Both the position numbers and the translations under genes were made by a program. Below are positions 13,001-25,099 of a stretch of DNA of 64,000 nucleotides, in pieces (position 1 is the first letter of the stretch; every line of letters starts with the position of its first letter). Source of the DNA: Pelodera strongyloides (lineage: Eukaryota; Nematoda; Chromadorea; Rhabditida; Rhabditidae); assembly GCA_036852015.1 (NCBI GenBank), contig JAANDG010000595.1, positions 24,847-88,846 on the forward strand, written 5' to 3'. The notes beneath the pieces are model-generated. The model ran no database searches. It was not told where the DNA came from and saw nothing but the letters and a program-made list of their open reading frames with translations.

Positions 13001-14276
13001 TGCAATCCTCATTAAAGAAAATTAAGCAAATAGACAGAACGGGTATCGAAAATCCCCTTTATTATTTTTGGCTGCTCATGAGAAATTAGTGATGGATTCA
13101 TTAAACCTTAAACTCGGACTGTCAAAAAAAAACTATAAAAATTGATTACCTTTAAAAAAATTGCGCATCTCAGCCTCAGTTGTTCCAATAGGCAGTCCCC
13201 GGCACCTCACAAATTGAGTCTGAGGTTTCTTCGGTGCCTAAAAAATATAATATAAAACACAATAATTTCCAAAGAAAACAGAAAACCCAATTTTGCAAAA
13301 CAAAATCCAGAAAATACGCATGTTTCACAAAGGCTTCATGAACACAGAATCAGTAAAATGCGTTGATACCACTTTTTAAAACACGAACAACTAACGCGAA
13401 TCAGAAAGAAAGGGCTCCGTTCGACATGTAAAATTTGCTTTATTCCCAAGTAAGTGTCTTTCTCTACCTCTAGTATCGTCTTTCTCTACCTCCAGTTTTT
13501 CGCTTTACGTTTTTTTATGTATTTGTTCACGCTGTATTATTTCGCTTTTGTTCTTTTCAGAATAAAGTATTCAATATATATAGTAAGTCCGTCCTACAAG
13601 GAGAAAATCCTCATTCATTGTACGGAACGCTCGCCAATGACAGAGAATGGAAAACTACATCGACAAATGTTCATAATTTAGTTTCATTTCCAAACACAAA
13701 CCTCTGTTTTCTCTTTCTCTTTTCCTCCACCGTCCGTTTTCTTTTCACTTTTGGCGTCGGCATCAGTGGCTTCTTTAGAAACTTCAGCTAAAATAATAAA
13801 ACAATAAAACATTCGTAAATAGAAAATAGTGGTCGTTAGTTGTTTGGTATTGGAAGTCCTGTATACAAAAACCCAATTTTCTCTGAAATATAAATCACAA
13901 TACAATATAAGTAGTGCATATGCATTCGTACGTGGTGAAGCTCATTCAGCCATCACTTGATCAAGTGAAAATGATATTGTAGCCGCAACTCAGGAGATCT
14001 CATCATGAGCATTCATAATTGTATAACGCTAAGGCACATGAGCTAATAAAAACTTAAAAACCAACCAATTTCCGAAGTGGGACCAGCCTCGGCTATTTTA
14101 TCGGGATTTACAGGCTGCTCAGCTGATGCTTCCACATCAGTTTTTACTTCTTTGACATCGTCAACTGGCTGAGAATCTTCACTTGGTTCCGCTTTGACTG
14201 CAAGAAGTGGCAAAGACTCTTCGGGCTTTTGTACTGCGTCAACTTTTACAGTTTCGGTTTCGGACGCTTCTGACAT
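7067..14276 (-). CDS. hnRNP F/H-family RNA-binding protein, three quasi-RRMs, complete
   Basis: Predicted 581-residue nuclear splicing/RNA-binding protein. Exons in transcription order: 14276-14066, 13787-13702, 13237-13150, 12902-12846, 12429-12334, 12066-11999, 11671-11605, 10886-10757, 10286-10198, 9924-9825, 9592-9508, 9265-9182, 8755-8646, 8414-8296, 7843-7559, 7137-7067; every junction keeps phase. A Glu/Lys-rich N-terminal part of about 100 residues precedes three qRRMs: RRM1 from FVRCRGLPIGTTEAEMRNFF to STRYIE, RRM2 from VLRLRGIPFKCTQEEVKKFF to GKRYVEV, RRM3 from LYMRGIPFQCYPENIEDFF through GRPSGDAAVEFAT to GKRYVELF. A Gly/Arg/Met-rich linker lies between RRM2 and RRM3, and a Gly/Pro-rich tail ends SWYY. 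The paired LRLRGIPF and GKRYVE motifs are typical of hnRNP H/F (nematode SYM-2/HRPF relatives). The start codon lies two bases behind TTTCAG, a possible trans-splice site. Two 171-bp palindromes sit in its introns. Confidence 0.92.
7997..8167. mobile_element. Family A palindrome, 171 bp, in hnRNP F/H intron
   Basis: Bounded by TTAAAGCGAAATGCTAGCCC and its reverse complement; almost perfect arms around CGATCGTCCACGGCAATCG. Same length as the copies at 12575 and 60731. Confidence 0.92.
12575..12745. mobile_element. Family A palindrome, 171 bp, second copy in hnRNP F/H introns
   Basis: Same termini and length as 7997-8167; the short centre is in the opposite orientation (CGATTGCCGTGGACGATCG). 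Confidence 0.92.
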
Positions 14277-14878
14277 GGCTGAAACAACGTACACATTAAA
14301 CAAAGTCCTTAAGGCTTGCAGTTTGATCAGAAACTAGGGTAATAAACGACAAATGAAAGGAATAAGGCATAGATACGAGGCAGATGTGAAGGAGCAAACA
14401 AATAAGTTACGTACTACGTAGGCAAGAATAGAGGTGATCCAAAAACACAGGTGTCCCAGAAAAGGTCGCACACTACAGCAAGCTACAGTAGAATGACAGA
14501 AAACCAGCGATCAAGTAAACAGAAAAATAGCTGAAAATGCCTAGTAAACAATGCGACACCGACCACCGACCAGCACTTTTCACAGAGTCTACTCATGCTT
14601 TAATAATGTACTCGCTTGCTTAGAAAAAATTAACAAAAGCTGCACTAGTTGTAAATGGCACATTTCACTTTCGGCCACTTGAATTTCGTTTCAGTTTGGT
14701 TTCACCAAAGAGCCGTCAACATTTGTAACCCATAATACGATCAATTAAGCACAGTGATCGATGGACCAATATTTCTTTGTAAGAATTGTTTCTCCGTTAA
14801 AATGCACACTCGTAAGCGTTCCAGTTTCCCCTCAAAAGAAAGATTAAACGAGATCTTTACAGATAAAACTACGCTGCG
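14277..14878. promoter_or_regulatory. Divergent intergenic region between hnRNP F/H and APPL-like genes
   Basis: The two start codons point away from each other across about 600 bases, so this stretch must hold the promoter of at least one and probably both. TTTCAG precedes the hnRNP ATG on the minus strand at 14279-14284. No clear TATA box or other motif was recognised. Confidence 0.5.
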
Positions 14879-17800
14879 ATGAGACCTCGACTGTCTCTAG
14901 AGGATGTGCTGCTAGATACACAGCAGGTAAAACATTGTCTTTAATATTTTTATATGTATTTTCATACAGCTAAAATTCGACAAGAAGTGCCACATTATTT
15001 ACAGTCCGATAAACGAACTTACTGAAGCGGTTTCCTGAAGAGTATCTACAATGAAATACAATGAAAACAATAAAAACAAAGAAATTTAAAAACTTTCTCC
15101 TCAAGTTTTCAAAATGGCATGGGGAAAAATATGTGACGTCACATAGTGCATGCACATTGCATTTTATTTTTTCAAGAGATATTCAAAAATGTGTTCGTTA
15201 CTGTATGTGTGCCAGTTTATATCCTCCACTAATAACAATATGGTCTCTGGATGGACGTCCTTACCCTATACATTAGAAATGTTATTTATTAATTAACTAT
15301 AATAAAAATATTTTAAGAGTCCAATAAACAGTTAAACATTATAGAATACATCAAAACAATGTTAAATAATGAAATTTAACATATCAAATAGTCCTAAATA
15401 AATTACATCAAATAATTTAAATTTTCATATAGTAAAGGTAGAAGAAGTTAGGCAATGTTATCCAATATCTTTTCAGCATCAACAATTAGTGCATCTATTC
15501 GAAAATGATTGTATCCGTCTACATAACTGGGGTCGACAACTTCTATCAGCGGTATCGGAATTGACTGCCGCACAAAAGAAGGTTGGCGAGAAGATGAAAG
15601 TTCTATCCGAAGTGCTCGATGCATATTCAACTCAGGTAGTTCTTTTTGATTTATTTCTCTTTGTTCTATTTTCTGATACTACTTACGAGATGTCTATAAA
15701 TCATCTAAAAGTACTTGTTATAGCGCAACTTGTAGTACTGCCTATTACCCAAGTTGGCACGACTCAGGCGGTGTATTGTATTTACTGCTCCTCGTTTCGT
15801 ATCGTTTGATCTTACTACTTATAACGTCACATCCTATCATGATGCTCCACGTCTCAACACATACGTAACACTCCCTCTAGAGGCCATATTCATCACTACG
15901 ATTCCCTCAGGGAAATATTTCCTGGCGACAGAAAATGGCATTCTAGGCTGAGACTTGCAGAGAAAAAGACAGAGAATTCCCCGTTTAGAAACGAGTGTGA
16001 ATATGGCCTCAGTTGTTGAGTTTGTCTATGCCCATGACCTTTTCATACACACAAACCTGAACTATTGACTATTGATCAATTTCAAATTTCAGAACTTCCT
16101 CCTTGAAGACCCAAATATCAACGCTAATGCTATGACACAAAAAGTATCGAGAACATTGCAGGAGGCGTGCGGATGGGTTGAGGTAAAGTACCACAAGTAT
16201 ACTGTAGTAGATATGCATTACTGTAAAGTCACCGTGTGCCATATAGAACCTGTAACGGTAACCTGAATCGATCGGATATGCTAATTTGGCGAACGATCAT
16301 TATTCCTAACCTAAACCATGCTCTTACTGTAATAATACATATTTCCGTATTGTGTAAGTATGAAATGCCAAAAAGTTTGCTTCGCCGGGTATGCTAACTT
16401 GTCAATTGCACACGATCATAATTGGCTAAAACTTCGAGAGACAAGCTGCAAATCATATTTTTACCGATTGCATATCAATATTGCTTCTCACTGGGGGTAC
16501 CTTGCAAGTTAACAAAAAAAATGTTTTATCGGCTCGTGCGTAGAAACATGCACGACTATGATTGCTAAAATATGCTTGTAAATTTATAAACTCATCAGTT
16601 ATTATCATTAGGCAATTCACCAACAACTCGAGACTTGCGTCCAGCATCCGCTCAATAAAGCGAATAGAGATTTGGAAAGACTCTGTGGAGAGGAGAGCAA
16701 CAAATACCACTTTGCAAAGGTTTGTTTCCCACACTACTTGCGTATAGCTATAAACCATCTCACGGATGTATAATAGACTCATAGTAGGAAACTGAAGCGG
16801 TGCTACACGTGGTTAGCGAAACTTATGCCGGGCAACTTACGCTCCCTACAATTTATATGCAATTGTTTTCAATATGTGCCCCGAGTTCCGAGTCGGGCAC
16901 AGAAAACAGAAAGTTGCAATACATGCAAATGCAGTTGCCTAGCATAAGTATCAAAGCCTGTCATACAGCGATACAGCTGTAGCTGTAAAGCATCTTCTGT
17001 TGTGGTGTTTTATACAGATCAATTGTTTTAGGAAGAATTCCTGGACGCCGAAGACCGTTTTCTACGTTGCAGTCGTAAGGAGAATCCGGCCAAGTTTGAG
17101 GACTTGAATCAAACCGTATACTCGACGAAGCTGAAGTATCACAGAGTAAGGGTCTGGCTTTTTGTCATTTGAACATCTACGTCCCTACGAATTTGTGACC
17201 CTTTTATTTCTATTGGAAGACTATTTTCGAAGTACTAACACTGATAAAACACAGCGCCATCGCTGCACGAAAAAAAGTGGGCCCGCCACAGAGGCGAGAG
17301 AGGTGCGAGATTGTGCAGAAGGCCCATTGGCGTAACCTATTTAAGCCTGCGCGAATGGTGCGCCACGAGCGCGTCAAGGGTGCGCGCCACATGTGGGCCA
17401 GCTGACATCGTTCACTTTTTGTGCACACGTGGCGCTCCCTCCGCACGCCGCAAATGGTGTGGACCGTATTTTGTGCGCGGCGATGGCGCACAGTTTCCGT
17501 TGTAGTGTCTGTAGGTACTGCCCTAAAGCGTGCTTAGTGTGTATACCCCACACTTAAACATGCCTTATTGTCGCACATAGCTGCTGCTCCTACTTTTTGT
17601 AGATCACCACGTCTCAAAACAAATAATTTCTTTCCAGGCCGGACTTGGCTACTGTAGTGCACTGAACTCGATGCAAGACTCTCGTTACATCCTTATGCTC
17701 GAGCCAGCGCTCTCTGTTTTATACATTTTGAAATCGTTCTTTGCCGCGGGAAATGATACACTACATACAGCCGACTTGAATCAGTTCTTCAATGATTCAT

Positions 17801-20800
17801 CGCAGACTATGATGACGTACGTTTCTTTGAAATTTAAAATTTAACTTTCACAACAGTTATTGTTTTCGTCTGTTTTCATCGGTCTGTTCGTCTGTTGGTT
17901 AGCCAATGTAATTTGGGATTCCCGGGAAGATGCAAAAGTGTTAGGGATTTGTATTTTGCCGCAGTATTTGTTATGTATGCTTGAGCTCACCAATAAACAT
18001 TATATTAGTAGAAACATACAATAAAAATGCTCACCATAATTAAATAAGAGAGAAAAAAAACTTGCACATGCACAGTCGACCACTGGACCGACGGGTCATC
18101 GTTCCCTGAGTCCAGCTCTCGTGACCTGTAACTAATAGTCATATTGACAAGGTTTCTCTATGTAGCGTCGTCTCCGAGGCTCATCAGGTTCTCGCCAAGC
18201 AAGCCGAGGTCTTGCTCACACTCGATGCAATCCAGCAGAGCGAGCAAGACTACTACTTGGGCGAGCCACGATCTGCCGAGCCAGTCACAGTAGGGCCACT
18301 CAAGCAGGGCTTTTTGAGATGGAGAATGTGAGTTTTTTTTTGTTTCTATTTTGTTCGAACTTAAAGGATCAGCTCACCTTAAATTGTGTCTGTTTTTTTT
18401 GTTTCTTTATTTTCTGTAAGGGATAGTAAAAATTTGGAATAGAAAAAGTAGTGTTCAATTTCAATACTCACGAAGATATTGGGTGATAAAGTGGTGGATT
18501 GATCGGGCCGAAATGCAAAAAGGGCAATTATCCTATACAAACAAGGCAGGACAATTGCCCTTTTTGCATTTCGGCCCGATCAATCCACCACTTTATCACC
18601 CAATATCTTCGTGAGTATTGAAATTGAACACTACTTTTTCTATTCCAAATTTTTACTATCCCTTATAGAAAATAAAGAAACAAAAAAAACAGACACAGTT
18701 TAAGGTGAGCTGATCCCTTTAACCCTTTGGAACCGTGCTGGCCACATTTGCATTATCTCATCGTGGTAAAGTTTGTTCTGTTCTGGTAACTATTGCTTTG
18801 CGTACATGCAGGCTCCGTAGTCTCACAAACTTGAAGTCCCAAGACCCAAGATACCTATAATAATAATTATTATTATAATTTATTGACACATTATATATTA
18901 TATATATAAGTGTGCATCATATAAATGATGATGAGAAGGTTGGCTAATTACCTGCTACCTGCTACCTGCTAATTACAAGACCTACCAGTACTACTGTTAC
19001 TGTTACCGTAAACTACTATGAACTATCATCCACTCCACATGGCAAGGACACCAATTCTTTCGCAAATCACTTATAGTTTTTTAAGCGTATTCAATAATAA
19101 TAATTTCTGCAGGAAAAGTGGGATATTCGGGCACAGCTGGGAGAAAGGATGGGCATTTTTCACTGGTTCGCTTCTGATGTGGCATAAGAGTGTTGAAATC
19201 GGAGGCTGTCCTATCGTAAGTTAAAAGCTTACTTCGTTCAATTCTCTCTCTCCCTCTCTCTCTCTCTCCACATCTCCCTCTTTCTCTCCATCTCTCTACT
19301 CCTGACTTATTACTCTCTATTTTCCATTTCCAGTCTACTGTCTGTCTCCCTTATACCTCTCCTTATTCCTCTACCTAACTGCAATTATTCAATAACTATA
19401 TTTACCTTAAAATTAGTAACATTTCAATTTTAGATGGATCTTTCTATCGACGAAGTTCGCATTGAAGAATCCTCAGAGCACGACCGTCGTTTTGTTTTCA
19501 GCTTGTACCAAAAGGGACATGATAAGATGTTTTTCCAGGTACGACTTCAAATTGTGATTATTGTGTCTGAGAGAGATATAGATAATAGATAGAGAGAGAG
19601 AGAGAGAGAGAACGAGAGAGAAAGAAAGAGAGTATGGGAAATCGTTGGAAATGAGAGAGAGAGGAAACCGTGAAAGAGACAAGAGACAATCTAATTAGTA
19701 AATTAATCAATTAAAATCCCTATTTTAGGCTAGCAACACGCGTGATATGCGCGAATGGATGGATACGATTCGTGTCATTTCTGCCGAATCGGTAGGTTCA
19801 AGCTTTGGTCCTTACAATGTGACGAGACGACCAAGAGCGCAAGCATTACAATTAGCAATGTTGACTCTCGGAATCAGAGTTCGCTCCGGCTCCGGCATAG
19901 TCGAGGCTCTTCTGAGTAGTCATAGGTTTTCTATGTCTCTTTTCGTTAAACGAACTATTATCACACTTATTTCCAGCTCGATCCCTCCCGGCAGCAACCG
20001 AAAGTCTGTTTCGGTAAGTAAACTCGAATTTTTTTGTCAAATCTCAATTTTTCTCTCTCTACCTTTCTCTCTCTATTTTTCTCTCTTTATCTACCTCTCT
20101 CATTCTCCTTCTCATGCTCTCCTATCACCCTGGCTCCACTGTAGGTACGGTATGTAGAGACCCCTGGTCTTTCCAATCCCGAATATCACATCAACTCCCG
20201 AATTTAGCCACCGAGCCAATCCAGTTCGACTTGTTATCGATTGGACAACTTCCTGAGGGATTCACTGCGGATGAAGCAGACGCAGAGAATCAGTTTGATG
20301 TAAGCAAATCCATGATTCATGCTTCTTCTTATTTTATGATCCTAACGGTTAGTAGGCAGATCATAGATCGTACATCATACCCTAAGGAAGAACACAGGAA
20401 CTGAGGCGCTAGGTCATATGTAGAAATAGAAAGCAGAGACTGTAGAAACTAGAAAACAATGTATGCCATGCTATGTTATAACATAAACCGTTTGTTCATA
20501 GCGGGTAAAGGTGCGGTAATCGTAGTTTATGTGAAGATGCTTGCTTCTTACCGTGGTTTGGGATTGATGCATATATGTGTAGGTTGACTACCTCGGTAGC
20601 ATTGAACTGCACGTCGAGAGGACCGGTGACGACGTCATACAAGAGGCTATTGATACTGTAATAGCTTCACGAGAGGCAAGTCATTATTCATAGCTACAGT
20701 ACCCCTTGATGCCTTAGTGTTCTAGAATCGTTTGTTTGAGTTTGTCCATTTATTGAAGCTTCTTACAAATTTTCTATTTCGTCTGTTGATCAGCTTTGGT

Positions 20801-23017
20801 AAACAAACGACATGTAGTGTAGGCTATGAACTCTTTTGAAATACTATTATTTTCAGATTTACAAAATCGACGATAAGCTCCGTTTGAAGTTGATGTTGTG
20901 CGGATCACGCGTTATCATCAAGGACGCTGATAATCAATTGAGGTAGACATTTATATGCCATCATTGACTTGACCAAGGACTAATGACAAATGAACACACA
21001 TATATTTTTGGCATCGTTTAAAGGATCGCAGTCACAATAAATTCGTATTTTTTATTCGCTTTTCATTAAATATTGAAATATGTGAAGAAAACTACTTCCA
21101 GCACCAAAGTACGGCAAAACGAACTCAGGGAGAGAAATCAATGTGTATGAGTTTTACTAATATACCGTAGTTTATAATTGCCCGTATAGAGTTTCATAAT
21201 AAATACCCTGCAGTGATAAATCCACGCGCCAGGTCCAGGTGTAACACTGCAGGCTGTTCACTCTCCAAGTACCCCTGGCAGTTGCATATATGCGCCGGCG
21301 ACGGTCATTAACCAAAACCCATTTTCATTGATTTCTCTCCCTGAGTTCGCTTTTATGTGTTTTTTTACTGGCTGCATATTGTTTTATAAATCTTCTTGCA
21401 TCTAATAAAAATCGAATAAAAAAGTTGAATTTGAAGTGACTGCCTTCCTTTAAAAGCAAGGTGCCGACGCCGGTTTCACCAACATTTCCATTATCACGAA
21501 AAACATGCAACGCAACAAAATAGCGCGCAAAGAGAAGAGGCACAGACAATTACCGATTGTTTACTTCTCACGTAAATGTTGGTGAAACCGGCCTCTGGTC
21601 TCTTATATATTCAAGCAAGGATATCCTCACATGTTTCAGAGCCTTTTTCGACTTCAATCAGATTCTCTGTTGGATGGTTTCTCGACGGAATCCGTTTATT
21701 TTCGGAATGCTATCCGTGGCAAAAGACGGTGAGATTTTTTAGGTAGTCTAACCTTTACGTCGTCCTACGCCTAGAATCTTACTTAGGGTAGTCTACCACA
21801 GGCAGGGTATGTCAAAATGAAGAGGACCATAGTCCCCATACTTACTGGCGCAACTGGAATACCTAAATATATATTGAAAGAGTGTTCCTTCAGCCGAGAA
21901 AAACTCGTACATGTGTTCGGCGTTCGAGGTAAAGGACCGGAGCGCGGGTGAAGTGTGCACGGCGCTTGCAGTTTCGACAGCGCAAGCATTCAGCAAGGCG
22001 CAGGTTTGCTATTATCTTATTATATAAAGGAGAAGAGTTTGTCACGGGTTTGTTTTTATGTGCACAACGAAATCCCTTCATAAAGAAAAATTCTTTGATC
22101 GGAAGAGCATACAAAATCTTTATCGCTGGCGAGATTCGAACCCACAGCAGCGCACAACCTCTCGATTCACAGTCCAACGCTCTACCGGTTGAGCTATGCT
22201 AGCTTATCACAAGAGTAACAATCTGCTCTACATAGAGCCCTTCAGTGGCAAATTTGCATGCTAGCATTAGACGAGTGGAGATCCAAACTGATTAGTATAC
22301 GTTTCCGCAATCAGAATGTAAGTGGCACGGAAGAGAAAGAGACGAGAGTTAACTTTTTACGTTTTAGCAATTCTTTTTTTAAATAGGGAAACAATCGGCC
22401 GAAGGCCGATTCCTCCAGTCGGAGAAGAGCCCGTAGGGCTCTTCGAACGGCTGGTGTATAAATAAATCATGAATAAGTATGTTCTTTCCGCGTGCCGTTG
22501 ACTATGTGCGGAAGCTATAAAACCGGTCGGTTTTTGAAACTAGCTCGAACTTGCTCTAATTTTTATTCAAATTTATCTTCATTTGCATATACTGCATAAG
22601 AATTCTGACGTATTCGATGCGTTTAAAAAAAAACCGGCCGGTAGGCAGAGCTGCTGTTAAATTTAATCTACTTTGAGATTAGCCGGCCCTTATGAGGTTT
22701 TGCTTTTACCACAAGGAAAAACTACGGTATCGTCCTCAAGATCATACTCTTTACTAATTTCAAGTATGCCTATGCTTAGTACATATATGGATGTGCTATA
22801 CGTCCTTTACATTCAGGCTGAAGCCGAGGAAAGGAAGTCGCGAGAAGAGCAGGCTAATGCAGCCCCACAGCAACAACAAGTGAATACGCAGGGCAATGAA
22901 CTACCCGCCACACAGTCATCTGTTGGAAAAGCTAGCGAAGTAAAGGTACAGAGCTAAAGCAGATTATTTTAAAACTGCATCATATTGTGTATTGCAGTCT
23001 ACATGAGAGGGAGACTT

Positions 23018-23056
<39 letters not shown>

Positions 23057-23387
23057 AAGAGAGAGAGAGGTATTCACAAGTTTAACAAACTAACGAAACC
23101 ACTTCTTTTAGAAATCGAAATCACCATCGCCAGCAACTAAAGCAGAGAAGGTCACTGTTCCCGCTAAAAAGGAAGAGAAATCGAAGACGCCTCCAAAAGT
23201 TGACGAACAGGCAAAAGCTGAAGAATCACAGGAGCTTCCGCAGCTTGGCGAAGCAACCACGTCTACAGGGTCTACTGCTCCTGAAAAGGAGCAGAGTCCA
23301 CAAACTACTGAGGTAAAACAACAAAACAGTCAGTCAGTTGAAACCCCTGTTATGACAGATGACACTTTAAAGAAAGAGAAGAAATAA
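14879..23387 (+). CDS. APPL1/APPL2-like BAR-PH-PTB endosomal adaptor, complete
   Basis: Predicted 701-residue adaptor, close to the length of human APPL1 (709). APPL proteins are Rab5 effectors on early endosomes linking receptors and Akt signalling. Exons: 14879-14926, 15477-15635, 16093-16182, 16612-16719, 17032-17145, 17638-17816, 18166-18327, 19113-19215, 19434-19538, 19729-19791, 19977-20013, 20145-20299, 20583-20675, 20857-20942, 21640-21728, 21894-22003, 22817-22945, 23112-23387; all in phase. BAR domain about residues 1-240 (LFENDCIRLHNWGRQLLSA, CSALNSMQDSRYILMLEPAL); PH about 265-380 (KQGFLRW, GWAFFTGSLLMWHK, DMREWMDTIRVIS, with the invariant late Trp); the APPL-specific EPIQFDLLS; PTB about 440-570 (VDYLGSIELHVE, KLRLKLMLCGSRVIIKD, NSYMCSAFEVKD). 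The tail is Lys/Glu/Gln-rich. Intron 20676-20856 starts with GC. Long introns hold palindromes and a tRNA-like sequence. Confidence 0.9.
15879..16011. mobile_element. Family G palindrome in APPL-like intron
   Basis: AGAGGCCATATTCATCAC at the left, GTGTGAATATGGCCTC at the right, inner GACAGAAAATGGCATTCTAG. Confidence 0.82.
18361..18722. mobile_element. Family D near-perfect hairpin, 362 bp, in APPL-like intron
   Basis: Ends TTAAAGGATCAGCTCACCTT and AAGGTGAGCTGATCCCTTTAA. Arms of about 170 bases (GATCGGGCCGAAATGCAAAA on both strands) enclose a loop of about 20 bases. Confidence 0.9.
21018..21453. mobile_element. Family C palindromic element, 436 bp, in APPL-like intron
   Basis: Left end TTTAAAGGATCGCAGTCAC; right end GTGACTGCCTTCCTTTAAA. 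Inner CTCAGGGAGAGAAATC and its complement are near the middle. Confidence 0.85.
22124..22203 (-). other. Degenerate tRNA-like sequence in APPL-like intron
   Basis: On the minus strand it has a D arm (GCTC, AACCGGTA, GAGC), an anticodon loop CTGTGAA on a stem with one mismatch, and a T arm GTGGG-TTCGAAT-CTCGC. The acceptor strands pair poorly and the variable region is oddly long. Probably a tRNA pseudogene or SINE remnant of a different type from the two above. Confidence 0.5.
22505..22660. mobile_element. Degenerate family B element in APPL-like intron
   Basis: AAACCGGTCGGTTTTTGAAAC at the left and AAAACCGGCCGGTAGG at the right; both termini are worn. Confidence 0.6.
23020..23070. repeat. 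GA microsatellite in APPL-like intron
   Basis: (GA)n tract in the last intron; another GA tract lies at 19590-19625. Confidence 0.9.
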
Positions 23388-23875
23388 TAATTCGCTTGGG
23401 TCAAGCCCACGAAAAATCAATTCGTTGAAACTTTCTCAGGTTCTGTTTGTGAGCTAAACCGCAGCGCGTAAGACTCAAACCCTGGAAATTACTATGAGTT
23501 TTTTTTTTCGTGAGGGGGCCAGTTACTTAATGTGTATCCTGTGTAACTTACGTATACAAATATATATTCCCCTATATTAGCAGATCAATTTTCTAAATAA
23601 CTCTTGCCTAAATGCCTAATGTTGTGGTGCTCACTAGCACTAACTTCTATTATATTTCATCTTTTAGAGAATTCTGTAAATTAGCTTTGAGATATTTTGC
23701 ACCCTTCTGCATGTTGTGTATCTTCATTTGTACATTGTACACGTATCTAACAACCTATTTCACAGGAATATATTGAAAATTTGTGAGCGCTTGCTGGCTT
23801 GCATGTATTGTATGTAATCAGAAGTCGAAAATTACCATATCAAGAGTTCGAAGAGATAATTATGTATGTAATGTA

Positions 23876-24375
23876 GATATTTATTAATTTATTCATTAAA
23901 AAAATTTATTGAACAAAATAATTAGCACTTGAAGTTGAGAAAATTATGCTATACAGTATACAAAGTCGATATCCATTATTGTACAGAGATAATAATTTAA
24001 TTTTTGAGCTAATATAAGAAATTACTTTTATTTGCTGTAAGGATATTTATTTAAAACTTGTTTCCCATGACACCTAGAGCATGTATATGTAGATGTAAAC
24101 TTCAAGAGCGCTGTGTATGTATAGTATTTATTCATTAAAAAATCGAAAAGTATAAAAAAACATAATTATTGAACAAAATAATTAGCACTGAAGTTGAGAA
24201 AATTATACTATACAAAGTCGATATCTATTATTGTAACGTGATAATTTTTTGAGATAATATAAAAGTACGTTTATTGCTGTAAGGATATTTTATTTGAAGT
24301 GTTATTTGAAGCTTGTTTCCCATGACACCTAGTAGCATGTATATGCAGATGTAAACTTCAAGTGAGCTGTGTGTA
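23876..24375. repeat. Imperfect tandem duplication, about 245-bp unit
   Basis: The blocks at 23876-24121 and 24122-24375 share the order ATTGAACAAAATAATTAGCA, TTGAGAAAATTAT, AAAGTCGATATC, CTGTAAGGATATT, TTGTTTCCCATGACACCTAG and ATGTAAACTTCAAG, with small indels. It lies 3' of the APPL-like gene, possibly in its 3' UTR. Confidence 0.8.
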
Positions 24376-25053
24376 TATTATTACGATTTTAAATGAAAGC
24401 GGTGTGGCCAAACTTTACTGTGATTATTTGACTAACGTTTGTGCCTCTGTTATTGTAATAATTATCTTTATATTTTATTCTATAATTATATTGCTTATAC
24501 TTTAATAATTACATATATTGCTATTTGCGCCACATATTTTTTAACTAATCATAATATAATCAGAGAAAGCAGCAAGAAACTCCTCTAGTATGTTTTTCCT
24601 CATATTTTATTTCTCATTTTGATTGTGGCTGGCTTGTCACCTTGATAAAAGAAGTTCAATCTTACCATATCTTGCATAATCCGTGATAATAAAAATTATT
24701 TTTCAATCTGAATTTTACGCAAATACTGCGGAATCTAGATGGATCGTTTTTTACGGAGACCTGGTTTCAGAGAGGACATTCTATTGATGATTAGTCTCAG
24801 ATTAAGAGTTTAGTAGTACCTCGGTGATGTGGCACTATGCGACTCTAAGGAAACTGACCCCTTTTCGAGGAAAAATGGTGGCCACATACCGGCACACCGC
24901 GGCATACTGGCGCGACACACTGGCACACCGCGGCATATTGCCGCGACACACTGGCACACATTAAAAACTTATCCACATGTAGACTATGTTCCAAAAAAAA
25001 AATGGACAGACAAAATTGGCAGACAAACTAATACCAAACACGATGTAAAAGAT

Positions 25054-25059
25054 TTTATT
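25054..25059 (-). terminator. Poly(A) signal of the secreted-protein gene
   Basis: AATAAA on the minus strand about 40 bases past the stop codon at 25100-25102. Confidence 0.55.
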
Positions 25060-25099
25060 AGAGTAAGTCATACAATAAATAAATATGGTAGTGCGCACT

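Larger units (their letters stand above)
23388..25099. other. Intergenic region downstream of APPL-like gene
   Basis: AT-rich, tail to tail between the APPL-like gene and the secreted-protein gene. It holds an imperfect 245-bp tandem duplication (23876-24375) and a short CACACTGGCACACCGCGGCAT-like repeat at 24886-24955. No coding frame is supported. Confidence 0.5.
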
